Source: Limnanthes douglasii subsp. nivea (lineage: Eukaryota > Streptophyta > Magnoliopsida > Brassicales > Limnanthaceae). Taken from it: DNA of 64,000 bases. The stretch spans positions 266,112,770 through 266,176,769 of the forward strand of contig JAUPFV010000002.1 in assembly GCA_036936605.1 (NCBI GenBank), given 5' to 3'. The notes under the pieces are model-generated. The model had not been told where the DNA came from. It did not search any database and was given only the letters and a program-made list of their open reading frames with translations. This document shows, piece by piece, positions 40,390-53,586 of this stretch. Made by a program: the position numbers and the translations under genes. Numbering within the stretch: the first letter of the stretch is position 1; every line of letters begins with the position of its first letter.

Positions 40390-41300
40390 GCAAGTGATGT
40401 GTTGGGGGTCGATCCCTTTATAACATGTCATAAACTAGAAATTGACCCATACGCCAAGTCGGTGAGGCAGAAGCGACGCTCGTTTTCGGTCGAGAAACAT
40501 GAGGCGATAAGCGCCGACGTGATCAAACTATCTTGGTTTGGGCGTAATCGAAGAGCATGGTATTTATTTTGGGTAGGAAACCCAATGTTAGTAAAAACAA
40601 AGGGGGGGTCAATGGTGCATATGCGTTGATTTCACCGATCTGAATCAGGTGTGCTCTAAGGATGCATTCCCCATACTGTTTTTTTGATCAACTGGTGGAT
40701 TCAGCCTCGGGTTGCAAATTCCTCTATTTTTTGGATGCGTACTCAGGTTATAATCAGATTTTCATTAACCCGTCAGACAAATAACACACAACGTTCCAAA
40801 CAGAGTGCGCCATGTACTGTTATATCGTTATGTCTTTTGGTTTAAAAAATGAGGGCTCTACATACCAACGTTTGGTGAATCATATCTTCAACGAAGGCTT
40901 GGGAAACGATATGGAGGTGTATATCGATGACATGATTGTCAAAACGTACACATCAGATAAGCAACTCGAGATGCTTCAAATAGTTTTCGACCTACTATGA
41001 CAATTTAATTTGAAGCTTAACTCGGTGAAATGCTCATTTGGCGTAAGAAGTGGAAAATTCTTGTGCTATGTAGTCAGTGAAATGGAACCCACCCAGTTGC
41101 AAGATTTATACAAATGGCACCACCAAAGAATATCAAGGAGGTCCAGTGTCTGACAAGATGCCTAACAGCATTGTCCCGCTTTATTTCTAGAGCCTTTGAT
41201 AAAAGCCACCCTTTTTTAGAAATTATCTAAGGGGCTAAAAACTTAACATGGACATAGGAGAGCAACAAGACCTTTGAGGAATTGAAAAACTATCTCACAT
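40390..41300 (+). pseudogene. Reverse transcriptase of element Y (decayed)
   Basis: QKRRSFSVEKHEAI at 40465, then VDFTDLNQ-like and YSGYNQIFIN-like pieces in shifted frames. The clear block at 40812-41000 has MSFGLKNEGSTYQRLVN and VYIDDMIVK (YIDD at 40920). After a stop follow FNLKLNSVKCSFGVRSGKFL and ALSRFISRAF-like sequence. RNase H is not recognisable beyond about 41300; the second RNase H seems to be missing. Confidence 0.75.
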
Positions 41301-41499
41301 CGTCGGAGACACCATCCACACGATCATTAATGTCAGAGATTAGAGGCAACCTTATTTGTTATATCTCTAATTTGACACTCTACCGACCGATAAGATCGTT
41401 GATCGGGCACTTCAACTACGGAAATTTAAATACTGTATGTTAGACAACTATCCTATACTGAAAGTGTATAAATGGACCCCTGCTCTGTTTCCTTGATCA

Positions 41500-42627
41500 A
41501 GAAGAATCTATTTCAGTTTTGCACGAGCTACACACTGGAGAAGTCGGGGCACAATATGGATACCGCAACCTTATTTGATGTTTCTTGTTAATAGGATATT
41601 ATTGCCCAGAAATAGCCACTAATACCGAGTGACTCGTCCAACAATGTCAACAATGCCATCTATGTCAACAATACGCCAATATTGGTCGCCTTCTAAGTGA
41701 GCCGATGCAGACTGTAGTTGCCTCTTGCCTTTTCTACAAATGGGGCATCGATCTAGTAGGGACACTTCCTATGGAAACCGACAAACGGTAATGCTTGAAA
41801 GTCGCAATGGATTACTTATCAAATGGGTAGAAGATAAATCTCTCTACTGCAGTCGAGTTTAAGAGATATGTGACTTTGTTCATCAAATTTTAGCTCAGTT
41901 TGGAATACCTCGCATCCTGATGATAGATAATGGCCTTCAATTCCAGAACACCGTGCTCAAAACATTATGGGATCAGTAAGCATTTCTCCATACCATATTA
42001 CCCTCAGTAAAATCGACAGGTCGAAGTCACCAACCGCACCATCCTGAAAGGAATTAAAAAGAAGCTTGAAGGAGCAAATGGAAAATGATCAGACAAATTG
42101 ACCGATGTGTAATGGGCATATCGAACTACCCCACAGACTATGACTGGTGACACTCAGTACGCCCTTGTCTATGATAGTAAGGCCGTGGTACCAGTAGAAA
42201 TAATAATACCAAGCTACCGGATCGCCAGCTATGATAAAGAAAACAATACTACCGACCAAGCGGTGAGTGTGGATCTTATAGAAGAACGACATGATCAAGC
42301 ACATGTTTGAGCATAACACTAAATGAGCCTGACAAAGGGACGTTTTAATGCTCGGCTTAAACCTCGTAGCTTATAAGTAGAGGATATGGTTGTGAAGAAA
42401 ATATTTCAAGATTCCGCTGATAAAGCAGCTATTAAGCTAGGACCAAACTGGGAAGGGTCATACACCATTATCTCCAAGGGATATAGTGGAGCATATCGCA
42501 TCGCCGATTCATAATGGCGTGCACCCTTGTAACATAAATCACCTAAAGTTGTATCGTCATGCATTTTAACTTAAAGGATACACTATTTTCTCCCTGATGG
42601 CGCGGGAGGGTTTTTAACGAGGCATCA
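41500..42627 (+). pseudogene. Integrase and pol C-terminus of element Y (decayed)
   Basis: Zinc-binding region remnants are at 41590-41690 (YYCPEIA, CQQCHLCQQYA). The core follows with WGIDLVGTLPMETDK (41740), AMDYLSNG and QFGIPRILMIDNGLQF (41900-41945), in different frames. The C-terminal part has IKLGPNWEGSYTIISKGYS at 42430-42490. The post-pol sequence GGAGGGTTTTTAACGAGGC is at 42607-42625. Stops throughout. Confidence 0.75.
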
Positions 42628-43327
42628 AACTCTAGTTTATTATTTCCATATAATTTCAATGCTTTCTCCAATACGTATCTTTGTTTGTTAAGTTTTATTC
42701 ATTATTAAAATCGTGAACAGGTCAGTGACCACCCCTACAGGCTACACAAGGGGCCATATTTAGCCCATAATATAGAGTTTGTTAAAACGAACGGGCTAAT
42801 TGGCCATACTGAGCCTTATACAATTTATCAAGGGAACTGATCTAGTATCAAGCCCTTGTTGGGCCATGTAATAGGGTCAAAATAACCTCGCCACAAATAA
42901 GCTGAGGAGAAATTCTCACTCATAGCTACGCAATGATCCTTACTGAACTTGACCTTGTAAGGGTCTCTCCAAACGTTATGCTAATTAACAAACACATGTC
43001 TCCACAACCAAGCCAGATCTTCAATATTAAACATTAAAATAGCATACCAACATCAATTTTATAAGCTTAAACATAGAGATCACATCAAGCTTTTTTCTGG
43101 TTACATCACAAAAGATATGTTCCAATGTCTTACACATAAAGATAATATTAAACGCCAGGTCGCAGATGAGGGTCATTGGCCTTGGATACCAAATGATCCA
43201 CCTCAGTTTCGTGTTCCACACCCTTCACACCTTGGGCAGCTACCTCGCCCAGATCCTTATTTGAAGGCGCCAACTCTGAAGTAGATACGCCACCCAACTT
43301 TGGTCCCCGTTCCACATATATGAATTT
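42628..43327. other. Post-pol spacer of element Y
   Basis: No gene seen in 700 bp. No minisatellite, unlike elements U and X at the same place. Confidence 0.5.
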
Positions 43328-43966
43328 TTATAGCAACCACAACCTCTTGCCCGTATTAAGCGCTAACAGCTCTGCCAACATCTCCTGTTGAGTTTTAACC
43401 ATCATTCTCATGGCAGCTTCCATTACTTGGCTCTCCTGCTCCTCCAAGTCGGCCTCTACTTTCTTCATCAACTGCTTACGGTGATGCTCTATTTTACTCT
43501 TCAAGTCATCGACCATAACCGTTAGCTTCCCATTCTCCACTGTTAGCTCAACAGTGCTTTCGGATTGCTCCTCTACCCTTTGAGCTTGGGCTACATTTTG
43601 TGCAAGGAGACTAGCACTCTGCAAATTCAAGTTATCATTAATATTGATGATCAAATTATAATCCGATAAGGATAGTGTTTCTTATGGCCAGCTCTTTATA
43701 TTTCTCGTCGCAAGAGTCTCGAGCACCCTTGAGCGTTGCCATTTCTTGCCTGAGCCCATCGATTTCTGATTTGTTTTGTCATTTTGTGCTTTGAAAAACT
43801 CGTAGGAATTTTTGCACCGAGCAAGATCGGTTGTCAAGACTTCCACCGAGCCCAAAAAAGTGTGCCCGGTTTCCACTTCTCCATGACCCAATAATCTACG
43901 TTTGACATGCGTCGGTAGTATAGAACCACAAAGTTATAATGAATCTATTCAATTTAAGGTCAGCCT

Positions 43967-44021
<55 letters not shown>

Positions 44022-45598
44022 AGTAGGAAAATACATCGATAGCAAGCTCTAGGTGCCTTTGTAGTATTTCGCTCCTGAGCATTGTGTCCTAAAATGATAA
44101 CTTCAAGCACTGTTTTAGCTGCTCGAACGTCAACATCGATGAGAGCGACATCACTACATTCGAATGAAGGAGCTCCTCAACCATTTTACTACCACGAATG
44201 GCCTCAGTTTCTTTATTTTTGGTTGGAAATAACATTGGTCTTACTATATTTACAAATGAAGACCGCATCCCTACCCTTTGCACAAAGGAAAAATAAGGTC
44301 GTACACCTGATGTCTTCACAAAATTCTCCATCCTTTGAACTATCTACTCGAGAATGTATTTTATCTACTGATGTCCCCAAATATTTTTTTCCCAACTCGG
44401 CTCGGTTGACCATCCACTCGAGCCTCATCTAATAATATCATCTTGGGGACCTTTCCCCGGTTTCCCTCTATCTCATCATCACTTCTTTCATCCACCAACT
44501 GCAGCTTTCTCATCCTGAGGGACACCGCGTCAATAATCACGTGCGACTTCTTTTTTAGGAGATTTATTCATCATCTATATTTTCATTATCTTCTCGAGTG
44601 AGTCGAGTACACTCTTTATTACTTGATTACCCAGTGGGGCAGCATTATCTTCCTGTTGGTTTACCTCCCCAACATCCTGAATGGCTAGCATCTTTTCCTC
44701 CTTCTCACTTTGACCTTGCAAAGAAGAAGACTATTCTCCCTCATTTGTTCTTATATTATGGGACATTGCCATCTATACCCCCGTACTATTATGACCGAGA
44801 TACCACTGCTCCATTAGTGCCCGTATTTGTTCTCTAGTAACAACTTCTCAACTATCAGCCATCATACTTTCCCGTCCTTTGAAATCACTAACTCGGTATT
44901 GGCCACAACCCAGCTCTCATTATTAACTTGGGTGAAAAACCGAGATGGTTTTTGTAAACATGTAGAAATTGCTAGATTCGATACTTGGATCAATGGATTT
45001 ACAGATGCTTTCAAAAACCCTTCTCTACACCACTTCTGGTGCTTCCCTTCACGTGCACAATCAAACAGTTGTGTTAATATTAGAATTTAGTTGTTAAGGT
45101 TACAAGTTACACAATATTATCCTTACACTTGGTTTTCCAATATCGGTTGAACTGAAGATTCGTGACTGCCTTCTCATGCTCTCAATTACCCGACCCGAAT
45201 GCAAACGAATGCTTCCAGTTTTTGTCAGAGTTTAGAAGTTCAACTATTTTCCTCATTATGTTCAGTTGGGTGTAAAAAAAGAGGGACTTTGCTAATTTAG
45301 CTACATCCACGGAAGCAAACAAATCTGCAAGGCGGACCAAAATACGTAATAGACGTGAGCTCAATATAACACTAAAAAACACCCTCCACCCATTTGCAAC
45401 CAGTTTTGTGGGATGTATGCTTGTAAGGCTAAAGAAGTCTCGTAAAAAAGAGGGTAAAGGCAACCGTAGGCCCCAATCGAATACGGTGGTATATAGGCAC
45501 GTCTCGTTTCTCTTTACCTGATAAGGGTGTTCCTCGACCACCTGTACCCTTTCTATTACATCACTATGTTTCTTGTACCTAGCCCTAAAACTTAACAT
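43328..45598 (-). pseudogene. Antisense accessory gene of element Y (decayed)
   Basis: Minus strand. 45598-45182 carries the conserved part: TTVFDWGLRLPLPSFLRDFF, PTKLVANGWRVFFSVIL and LLNSDKNWKHSFAFGSG, equivalent to the Tat1 blocks. Further down only fragments remain. 43891-43682 and 43654-43328 are Gln/Glu/Lys-rich with heptad-like spacing (VAQAQRVEEQSESTVEL, LKSKIEHHRKQLMKKVEA), fitting the coiled-coil C-terminus. A (TA)n run at 43970-44018 interrupts it. Confidence 0.65.
43970..44018. repeat. (TA)n microsatellite in element Y
   Basis: About 24 AT/TA units between fragments of the antisense gene. Confidence 0.95.
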
Positions 45599-46323
45599 AC
45601 CGCTCTTTAGGAAGGCTGGATATGCATACTCTGATTCAACTCATTTCACCAACTTTTTCCTTCTTCATCATACCTTTCTTTGGATCCATCAAGATTACTA
45701 GAATGACTGCAATGAGCCAACATGATGTAAATCGTGGGGATAACTCACGAACGAGCACCACTACCATAAGGGTTTTTTATTTCCCATAGTAAAACAAATA
45801 TGGGTCCAACACCTATGGAAGGGCCAAGAGGGTCCCCTTCTGCCACTGTCATTTTTAAGGAAAATATGAATTTAAATATATTAACATACCTTTTTCTATC
45901 GGAGACAATGAGCAATGCTAGCAGCGATGAGTAGTTGCTCCTATAAAATCAGTCTTTTTTTGCAAAGGTAAAGTGATTTTCAAACAAATAAAGTAGTTTT
46001 CATAATTTTTATAAGGTTATTGAGATTCTAATTCACTATCAACTATACGCATGATGTGATGACAGTTGTCAATAATAAATACAGAGTAACACGTTTTCTT
46101 CGTAACCCAAGCGTCATTTACACTGTAACGGCTTTAGTGTCAAGACCGTTGTGCGCCACTTGACGACACATGGCATAATACCATTAAAAAATCAAAAGCT
46201 CCATTATTACATGCAATACATCATAATGCTCATATGTTTAGACTTGTGCACCAATTCTACCATCTCATATGCTTTGTGTAATTATTTACTTTATCGATTT
46301 TATATTCTAAATATATAATCAAT
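45599..46323. other. Upstream region of the element Y antisense gene
   Basis: No gene clearly supported; the first 250 bases may continue the Ser/Pro-rich N-terminal part of the antisense gene on the minus strand. AT-rich after 45850. Confidence 0.35.
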
Positions 46324-46340
46324 GAATTAGGGGGCTTCCA
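46324..46340 (+). promoter_or_regulatory. Polypurine tract of element Y
   Basis: GAATTAGGGGGCTTCCA directly before the 3' LTR; nearly the same string (GAATTAGGGGGCTTC) precedes the Z LTR at 53587. Confidence 0.75.
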
Positions 46341-46996
46341 TGATGAGGAGGATTATATAAACTAATAGACTAAGCAATATCCGAGCAAAGTGGACATAGT
46401 TGGAAGACTTGAACAATACCAAACATAACTATCTATATTGTAAACAATAAGCGGATTAAAGCTATGCACAAGTATAGTAAAAAGTATCATCTCACCAAAG
46501 CCTAACCGGAGGAGATCAACGAATTAGCAAGGTAGTCGGGGGTTATCGGATGGGGGCAGCGTTGACGATAACGACAAGAAAATGAAACCAGGCTAGGCAG
46601 TCACTTCACCGAGTAGGATAAACAAGAACCGACATAACCGAGCGAGATAAACAAGAGCCAATGTTGAAAATAAACGTACTGACCATCACCGGATGATGAA
46701 AGAGTTGAGTGAAGGTTATAACCGAGCATAAGCATAAACACCGAGCGGTGCATACAAATGGTACGGGCGAGACCGACCGATGTCTACAGTTAAAAATGAT
46801 GGTTAAGAAAACAGTTCAAACCAGCATTAAATGGTTGGCCAACTCACTAAACATATGGAGTTATGTATGAAGTGGTGATTTCAAACTTCTAGAGGATTAT
46901 ATAAATACGAAGAGAGTCTACCATAAAATGTAACTTCTCTTCTCCGTATTATAAGATTATGTACTTTGCATTATCTTTGTTATAATTATCCATAAC
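46341..46996 (+). repeat. 3' LTR of element Y
   Basis: Begins TGATGAGGAGG and aligns with 36649-37375. The right end is approximate because the terminal CA has mutated. Confidence 0.8.
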
Positions 46997-48850
46997 TGAT
47001 ATCACACATTTTAACCAGCTCTTTAGCATCAGAAAAAATTGTAGGCCAATTATATCCCTCCAAAAGGACTCTTCGTATCAATCTTTTGTACCTGCAATGC
47101 GCATACGCTTCTTGATCATGTAATTATGAAAATATCATATGTGACTCATCTTTTCCCAAACACGAAAGTAAAGGTCTACTAAAATATTTTTTGTATAAGA
47201 TACCTATGAGGACCATATAACCATGAGACTTCAAACGTATTTTCTTGGATAGCGATGTATCAATCGGTAACACGTTGTTATCTAAAATCTTGATATCAAG
47301 CCTTCAATCATTATCATTGTTAGTTTGAAATTTGAAAAGCTTCATCTATTATTCCAATCACTTGCTCGAACAAAAATTATAATTGAAGGGCTCTCTTGTG
47401 TGATGATTCATGAGTACTCCTTAGAATACGAAGCAGTAGCCAAAGAGTCAGCCACAATATTTCTTGTCCTATGAACATGGTTGTATCTGATACTTTCGAA
47501 GACTAATGTTAGGGCCTTGAGAACCCTCAAAATATTTCACTAACTGATCTTTTGTAGCCTCAGATTGACCAAACACATGATCTATGAGAAGTTGCTAATC
47601 ACTTATCAGCTTAACCTTTTTAGCTTCACAGATCTGAGTAAGTCTCAATTCTGTCAAAGTAGCTTCATACTCAGCCTCATTATTGGATGCTTTAAACCCA
47701 AAATGGATTGCTGGATACATGAAAATTCTCTCTGAATAAGTAATTATACCCCTTCCCCAAATCCTAATGTAGTGGAGCCCCCATATGTTCGGACTATCCA
47801 CTATCAGTCGGAAATTTCTTCACCTATCTCCATATCCGACCATTCGTAATGAAATTTGACCATGAAGTTTGTTAAGGCTTGTGCTTTGATTGAAGTCCTA
47901 GGCGCAAATTTAATAACAATCCTCTAACTCAACTGACCAGTTGGTCATTCTTCAAGAAATGCTAGGCCTTTGTAACATATTTTTTAGTGGAAACAATGAT
48001 AGAATGAGCCTAAAAAACGGCCTCATTTTCCGAGCAGCAGTTACTAGTGGAAGTGCCCTTTTCTAAATTTAAATACCGCTTCTCAACATCCAAAATACTT
48101 TTACTGATGTAATACACTAGTCTTGGGTGATTTTCTTCTTCTCGAATCAAAAGAGCACTTACAGCATAATCTAATACCGCTATATAAATGTAAAATTATC
48201 CCCTGGATTTGGATTTGTCAAAATTTATGATGAAGGGAGATATTTTTTAATTCGATGAAAGGCTTTGGAACATTATTTGGTCCAGTCAAAACAAATTCCT
48301 TGTCTTAATACTTGGAAAAATGGAGCACATCTATTTTATAAACGAGATATGAATTTTTTCAAAGTTATCAATCAACCTGTTAAGATTTGAACTTCTTTGA
48401 TAGTTTGAGGAGGTGCCATAGTACTTAGAGCGTTTGATTGTGCAGGGTCAACTTTGATCCCTCGTTCACTAACTATGTACTCAAGAAATATTTCCCAATC
48501 AGACTCCAAATGTACATTTTTCTAGGTGTAACTTTATATTAACCATTTTCAATATATACCTCGATGTTTCGCCCGAACTGAGCTTCAAAAGTTTTTAGTC
48601 CAAAATGCATTACCTTGTAGCCATGCCACCGTCTTACAGTAATAAACGAAGTACTCTCTTCATCCCTCGCATCCATTTTAATTTGATTATATCCCGCATA
48701 GGCATCTATAAAAGAAAATAATTTGTTCTTTGATGTGGACCAACGCACATTCACAACTTGTCATTTTTCTTATCTACCAAAACTAGATTAGTTGTCCATA
48801 GTGGATACTTATTTTCTCGAATGTTCCTTGATGTGACGAATTATTTAACG
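46997..48850 (-). pseudogene. RT, RNase H and integrase N-terminus of element X, proximal piece
   Basis: Minus strand, read from the right. The RT start is at 48850-48770 (NKYPLWTTNLVLVDKKN), and RT at 48754-48539 (FIDAYAGYNQIKMDARDEES, NIEVYIEN, where YIDD has become YIEN). RNase H remnants lie at about 48200-47900. The second RNase H is at 47801-47595 (FKASNNEAEYEATLTELRL). The integrase zinc-finger start is at about 47090-46997 (RVLLEGYNWPTIFSDAKELV), continuing at 36648 on the other side of element Y. Many stops. The piece begins abruptly at 48850, head to head with element Z. Confidence 0.75.
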
Positions 48851-49349
48851 GGGGCAGCATGAAAATAGTCAAACTATCTGCAAGAGGTGTTTTGGGCTTA
48901 TCGAACAACTCCTAGAGAGGCTACAAAAGAGACTCATTTTTCTTTGGCATATGGAATGGATGCAGTCAGCCCCGTAGAATCTACGATGTCATATTTTAGA
49001 ATAGCTCAATATGCTGAAAGGTCTAATGATGAAGTTCAAAGGACGAATTTGGATCTGATTGAGGAAAAAAGAGTTCAAGCTCATCTGAATGTAATTTACT
49101 ATCAAACTCTTATGAGAAATAGATATGATTCGAAAGTGAAGTGAAGAGAATTTAAAGAAGGTGATAAGGTGTTGAAAAAAGTATTCTTGCACACAAAGGA
49201 GAAAAACCTCAAAAAATGGCTCTGAACTGGAAGGGCCTTATACGGTTGTTGAAAGGATTAAGTCGGTGTCTTATTGTCTTTGTGATTTCGAGGGGAGGAT
49301 GATTTAACATCCATGGAATATCCAACATTTGAAACTTTATTGGGAGTAG
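48851..49349 (+). pseudogene. Integrase C-terminal part of element Z
   Basis: Plus strand: VFWAYRTTPREATKETHFSL, LAYGMDAVSPVEST, LDLIEEKRVQAHLNVIYYQT and SKVK then a stop at 49141. After it come FKEGDKVLKKVFLHTKEK, ELEGPYTVVERI and WNIQHLKLYWE, and a stop at 49347. The post-pol sequence CAGGAAGGTTTTAACGAGGC is at 49410-49431. The upstream part of the element is missing. Confidence 0.8.
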
Positions 49350-50049
49350 ATATGTTTTTGTAATTTGGAATTTTTGTTTTTGAATGGTGAACTCTTTCCT
49401 ATCTTGTTGGCCCAGGAAGGTTTTAACGAGGCGTCGTGTACATATTCAATATTATCAATAAAGTCTGTTTTTTTCCCAATAGTTATTTACATATATATGA
49501 ATACTATCTTAACAAATCATCAGAGACTGATCATCTTTGAGATTGGTTAAGAGTAGGATGTTCTGAAGTGTTTATAACACTTTTCGAAGAAACAACCATG
49601 TTTAATAATCGCATTACATTTTTATTTCGAAGTGGACGCTTAACATCACACTGATAATTTTTCAAAAAGCTACCAAATCTTAACAACACATTAAGAATTT
49701 TTTGAAGCGCTACCATATTCACCAATTTCGTTAAGGTATTTGAGGTGGTAAGTTTACATTTTGTAATTATTCTGTTTTTAAAATTTACCATCGAATAATA
49801 TGCAAAGAGAATGATAAAATAAAGTAACCATTTGTCATTTAGATTATTTTGTTGAGGTACAAAAAGCGATTCTTTAATTTGACAAATACAAAAACATGAT
49901 AAGGTTAATCAGATGATCCTTCTTCTTTAGATGACTCTTCTTCTGAGGAAGATGAATCAAGAATAGGATCGAAAGATTCACTTGGGCGTTTCTCTTCAGG
50001 AATGCCATTTCAAAAACTTGTGAGGTCTATTTTTGAGTAAGTTGCGTGA
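49350..50049. other. Post-pol spacer of element Z
   Basis: No gene firmly supported. A Glu/Ser-rich minus-strand stretch at 49920-49990 is probably the C-terminus of the antisense gene. No minisatellite. Confidence 0.4.
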
Positions 50050-52829
50050 AGTTCTCAAACAAGGAGGATATTTGCATCTTCTTTTCCGATGTTAATATCA
50101 GTTAACATATCTTTTGAAAGCTCAGCCTCGGCAGCAACCACAGCAGTAGTTTTTTCCACTTCGAAATCCCTCTTCAGTTTAGTTATCTCCTCGGTCAGCT
50201 TTTTTTTTTGTCTAACAAAGAGTAAGATAATTTTGAAGCTCAATAGAGTTGGATTTTTCGGTGGCCAATTCAATGGCATGGTCGGTTTTGAGCTTATTCA
50301 TTTCCTTTTCATGAGAACCCTTCAGCACTTCTTCGTCGGCAATATATGTGGTTCGCATATGATTTTTCATGAAAAGAGCACCTTTTATAAGTTCCGACCT
50401 TGCTACTTCGTACATATAAAATTGATCAACCACTTTGTCGTGCAAGTTTTCTCTAAAAAATTCTCAGCCTCGTATGCTTCTTTGTAATAAAAAATATCTT
50501 TAGCCAGTTGCTTTAGATTTTTTTTTAGAAGCTTCGACTTGAGAAGCAAGTGCTTTTGCTCTAATATCAAGATCGGTAAATGGTTGAAATGCAACATCAA
50601 CTGCAAGATTTGGAGGAGGAAGAAGAAATTTTGTTTCTGATGCACTACGACGTTGAATCATGTTTAGAGTCGTGATAGGAGCAGGAGGACAGATGATTTA
50701 TGGCGATGTTGCAGCTGGTGTTGGTCTCCTAAAGTTAAGCATGTGGTTTTGAATGTCTTGAAGAGCAGGATTGTTTTCACCAGTAAGTGCTTCAGTGTTA
50801 TCAAAATTAATGAACATGTCAGGATCAAAGTTTGTAGTAGCCTGATTTTTGTTGGTAGCGCTATCTTCGATGATAATCACAGGGTTGTCTCTGGTTGGCT
50901 GTTCTTCGACCGACGGGTTTTGTGGGTTTCCAGCACCAGTGTTCTCATCTTCATCCACCAGTGTATACGAAGTGATTCTCGTTTGTTTCTTTTTCTTTCC
51001 ATGGGAACCGGAAGAAGCCTTCTTTTTTTAAGACGGTTCTTGATATTTTCCTTCTTCGATGGGTGAGAGAGTTTGTTCTACAGTTTTTCTTTTTCGAGGC
51101 TCTGGCTTCAATGGGGTTGAAGGTCTATCAGCAGATGTGCTAGTTGCCTTTTTATTTTTATTTTCTTTGATAGCTTTGTCTTTCTTCTTTTTTGGCACAT
51201 GACTCTCTGATCTGTTGCGAATGAGAAAGAAGAATTTGCAATCAGGTTGAACTATTCGTTTGCAGACTATCTTTGGATCTGGCTCTGACATCAAATCTTG
51301 AGGTGGCAAGGCACCTTGTGAGATTGGAAACAAATGACAGGTAAGGAAATTGATGGGCTGAAAGGCAGTGTGAAATGCGTTGTTCCATTCCTTCTCAACC
51401 CAAGCGGTAAGTTTTTGGAAAATCACTTTAGCAACAGGTCGACGTGATGAGTAACGCCTCGAAATTTCTGAAAAAATTAGATAAGCAGAAAATTAAGAAA
51501 AGAGAAATGCAAAACATAAAATTTATTTCAGAATGTAAAAATTTCGAAGTGCTTACGATTGCTACTCCAGACGAGATTTAATTTAGAAGGGTTGGCATCG
51601 GAAATTTATTTGCCATTTTCCCACGCTCCTAATATAAAGATGAATTTCTGCTTCCAGAATTTATCAGCCTTTAAAAGGTCGTCGATGATCTTGAGGTCAT
51701 CCATCAAGGTGAGGTAGTAAAAGGGAAGCTTCGAACATTTTGACAATTGAGTCAAGGAGATGAAGTCTTTAATGCTGATTGGAATCTAAGACAAATGAGA
51801 TGCCATAATCACTGACATAAGGGTGAACCACTGATTCAGTTTCACTTGAGTAGGACGTAAGCTGAGGAGTTCGAAGTCTTCCACGATCATAGGATCTAGT
51901 GGAAACCGAAGACCCTAGTTGATGATTTCAGGGTAGACTATTAGCTCGTCATTTTTGCAATCCAAAGGAGTTTCTCCTTCTTTAGGTAGTCGAAGAGTTA
52001 TGTTGTCTCCCATTCCCTATTGTTTTTTAAGAGCTGAAGCTTGGCTATCATTGTATTATATATAACGAACTTTCTTCATAGTGATGATGTATTTAACTTT
52101 AAGATTTCTCAAGTTTCTCCCAATCTTCGCTCTTTCATCTTCGGAAACAAAGCAAGTGTCTGTTTTTTCATGAGGCTTATGGGTAGTTGCAGAGGTCCCA
52201 TCGTCAGATTCAGCCTCAAGATCGGTTTTAGTAGCCTCGAAATCAGCTTTGTTGGCTTTCGATGTTTCTTCTCGAGGATTTTGAGATGGAGGATTAACAA
52301 CTTCTGGTAAAAGGTTACTTGTTCGAAGAGCTTCCTCAATTACTTCTCTTTGAGGAGGATTTTCAGTATTTGGATTCGAATGGGAAGGAGTTCGGATAAT
52401 TTCTTATTCGTCTCCCATGGCAATAAAAGTCATTCTTATACTCGTTATTGAAGTGTGATTTGAAGAGGGAATATTTGAATTTTGTTTTAAAGGGGATTTT
52501 TCACTAATCAGAGGAGAAGTTTTACTTTGAGATGAAGAGGCTTGAGGTGTTTTAGGGCCTAGGATTTTGGATGAAGAACGTTATTTGACTATAGGAGAAG
52601 GAGAAAGAGCAGGAACTTTAGTTGGATCAAAATTACCGTAATAGATTGTTTTAGTGGTTGTTCCAGCTGGAAATCTATTGATTAGTCCTGCTTTCCTATA
52701 TTCTTCAGCTCTTTGTGTGATACAGAAGTAGTCGTACGATCCGAAGACTAAGTTGTTGTCAGAGTCTGAAGATTCTGGTGTTTTGGGTAGGATAGCCTTC
52801 GATTTTTTGGTTTTTGATTTCTTTCTCAT
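50050..52829 (-). pseudogene. Antisense accessory gene of element Z (two exons, decayed)
   Basis: Starts MRKKSKTKKSKAILPKTPES at 52829. Low-complexity N-terminal part with FIAMGDE (Tat1: FIAMGSD). Conserved part at 52010-51560: LRLPKEGETPLDCKNDEL, RFPLDPMIV, QWFTLMSVIMASHLS and FIFILGAWENGK. The intron is 51468-51556 (GTAAGC...TTTTTTCAG), in the same place as in Tat1. Exon 2 carries LTAWVEKEWNNAFHTAFQPI, a Lys/Pro-rich part, an acidic part (50958-50700), and a coiled coil with LTEEITKLKRDFEVEKTT (50279-50055). Several stops (near 52578, 52410, 52060, 51030). Confidence 0.75.
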
Positions 52830-53586
52830 AAACCAAATGAAGGATGATCGGAGAAGATGAAGATTGACCAGAAAGTTGGGTTTTTTCTGATGAGAACACT
52901 GAGAAAAAGGAAGAACACAGTGAAGATAGCCAAAAGCTGTGACTTCTCTCTAAAATGGTTTGTGTGATGAGAATGAAAAATAAGAATGCTGGTTGAATTA
53001 TACAAAGAAATGAAAACGTGTGAATTTAGAAAGACTTTGATGATAATAGGTTGGAATACAAAGGGGTAGGATGATCAGATGTTCGACATCTGTCATGCTA
53101 GACATCTAGCTGTGGATCTTAAATATTTATGGCTATGATGGGCTGAACGGTTAATTAAAATGGTTAGTTTTATATGTTGTGTGGATAGAAGTCGATAAGT
53201 ACTTTTGAATGTGTTACTTTCGAAAGGATTCGAGGATGTTTTATTTACACAATATTTCAAAGCGATTTTTTGTTTCCAGTGTTTCGAAGAGATATTTTAT
53301 CTTTGAAAGATTATCGGATTTTAGCGCCATTGTAAATTGGTATATGTTTTAATTACGTTCGAATTCTTGCTCCTAGTTGGCGCTTCGAATGATTGTTCCT
53401 AGTTGCCGCTTCGAATGGTTGCCCTTAGTTATGGTTGCCCTTAGTTGATGCTTCAAATGATTGTTTCAAAGGGTTGTTTTGAATGACTGATTTGAGTTTA
53501 TTTTATAACAGGTTACATAACATATGGAAGTATTCAAAGATATTTGGATTCGAATATATTTTAGTTCTCATTCATTTACTGACACG
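52830..53586. other. Upstream region of the element Z antisense gene
   Basis: No gene. A local tandem pattern GTTGC(C/T)(C/G)CTTAGTT(G/A)...CTTCGAATG lies at 53385-53470 (about four short units). Confidence 0.45.

Larger units (their letters stand above)
36649..46996 (+). mobile_element. Element Y: old Ty3/gypsy Tat-type retrotransposon
   Basis: About 10.3 kb with diverged LTRs (36649-37375 and 46341-46996), inserted into the integrase of element X. Gag, protease, RT and integrase relics are on the plus strand in the usual order, and an antisense accessory gene is in the 3' part. All coding parts carry stops and frameshifts. No clear 5-bp duplication remains (TGCAT lies left; the right side has decayed). 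Confidence 0.85.
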
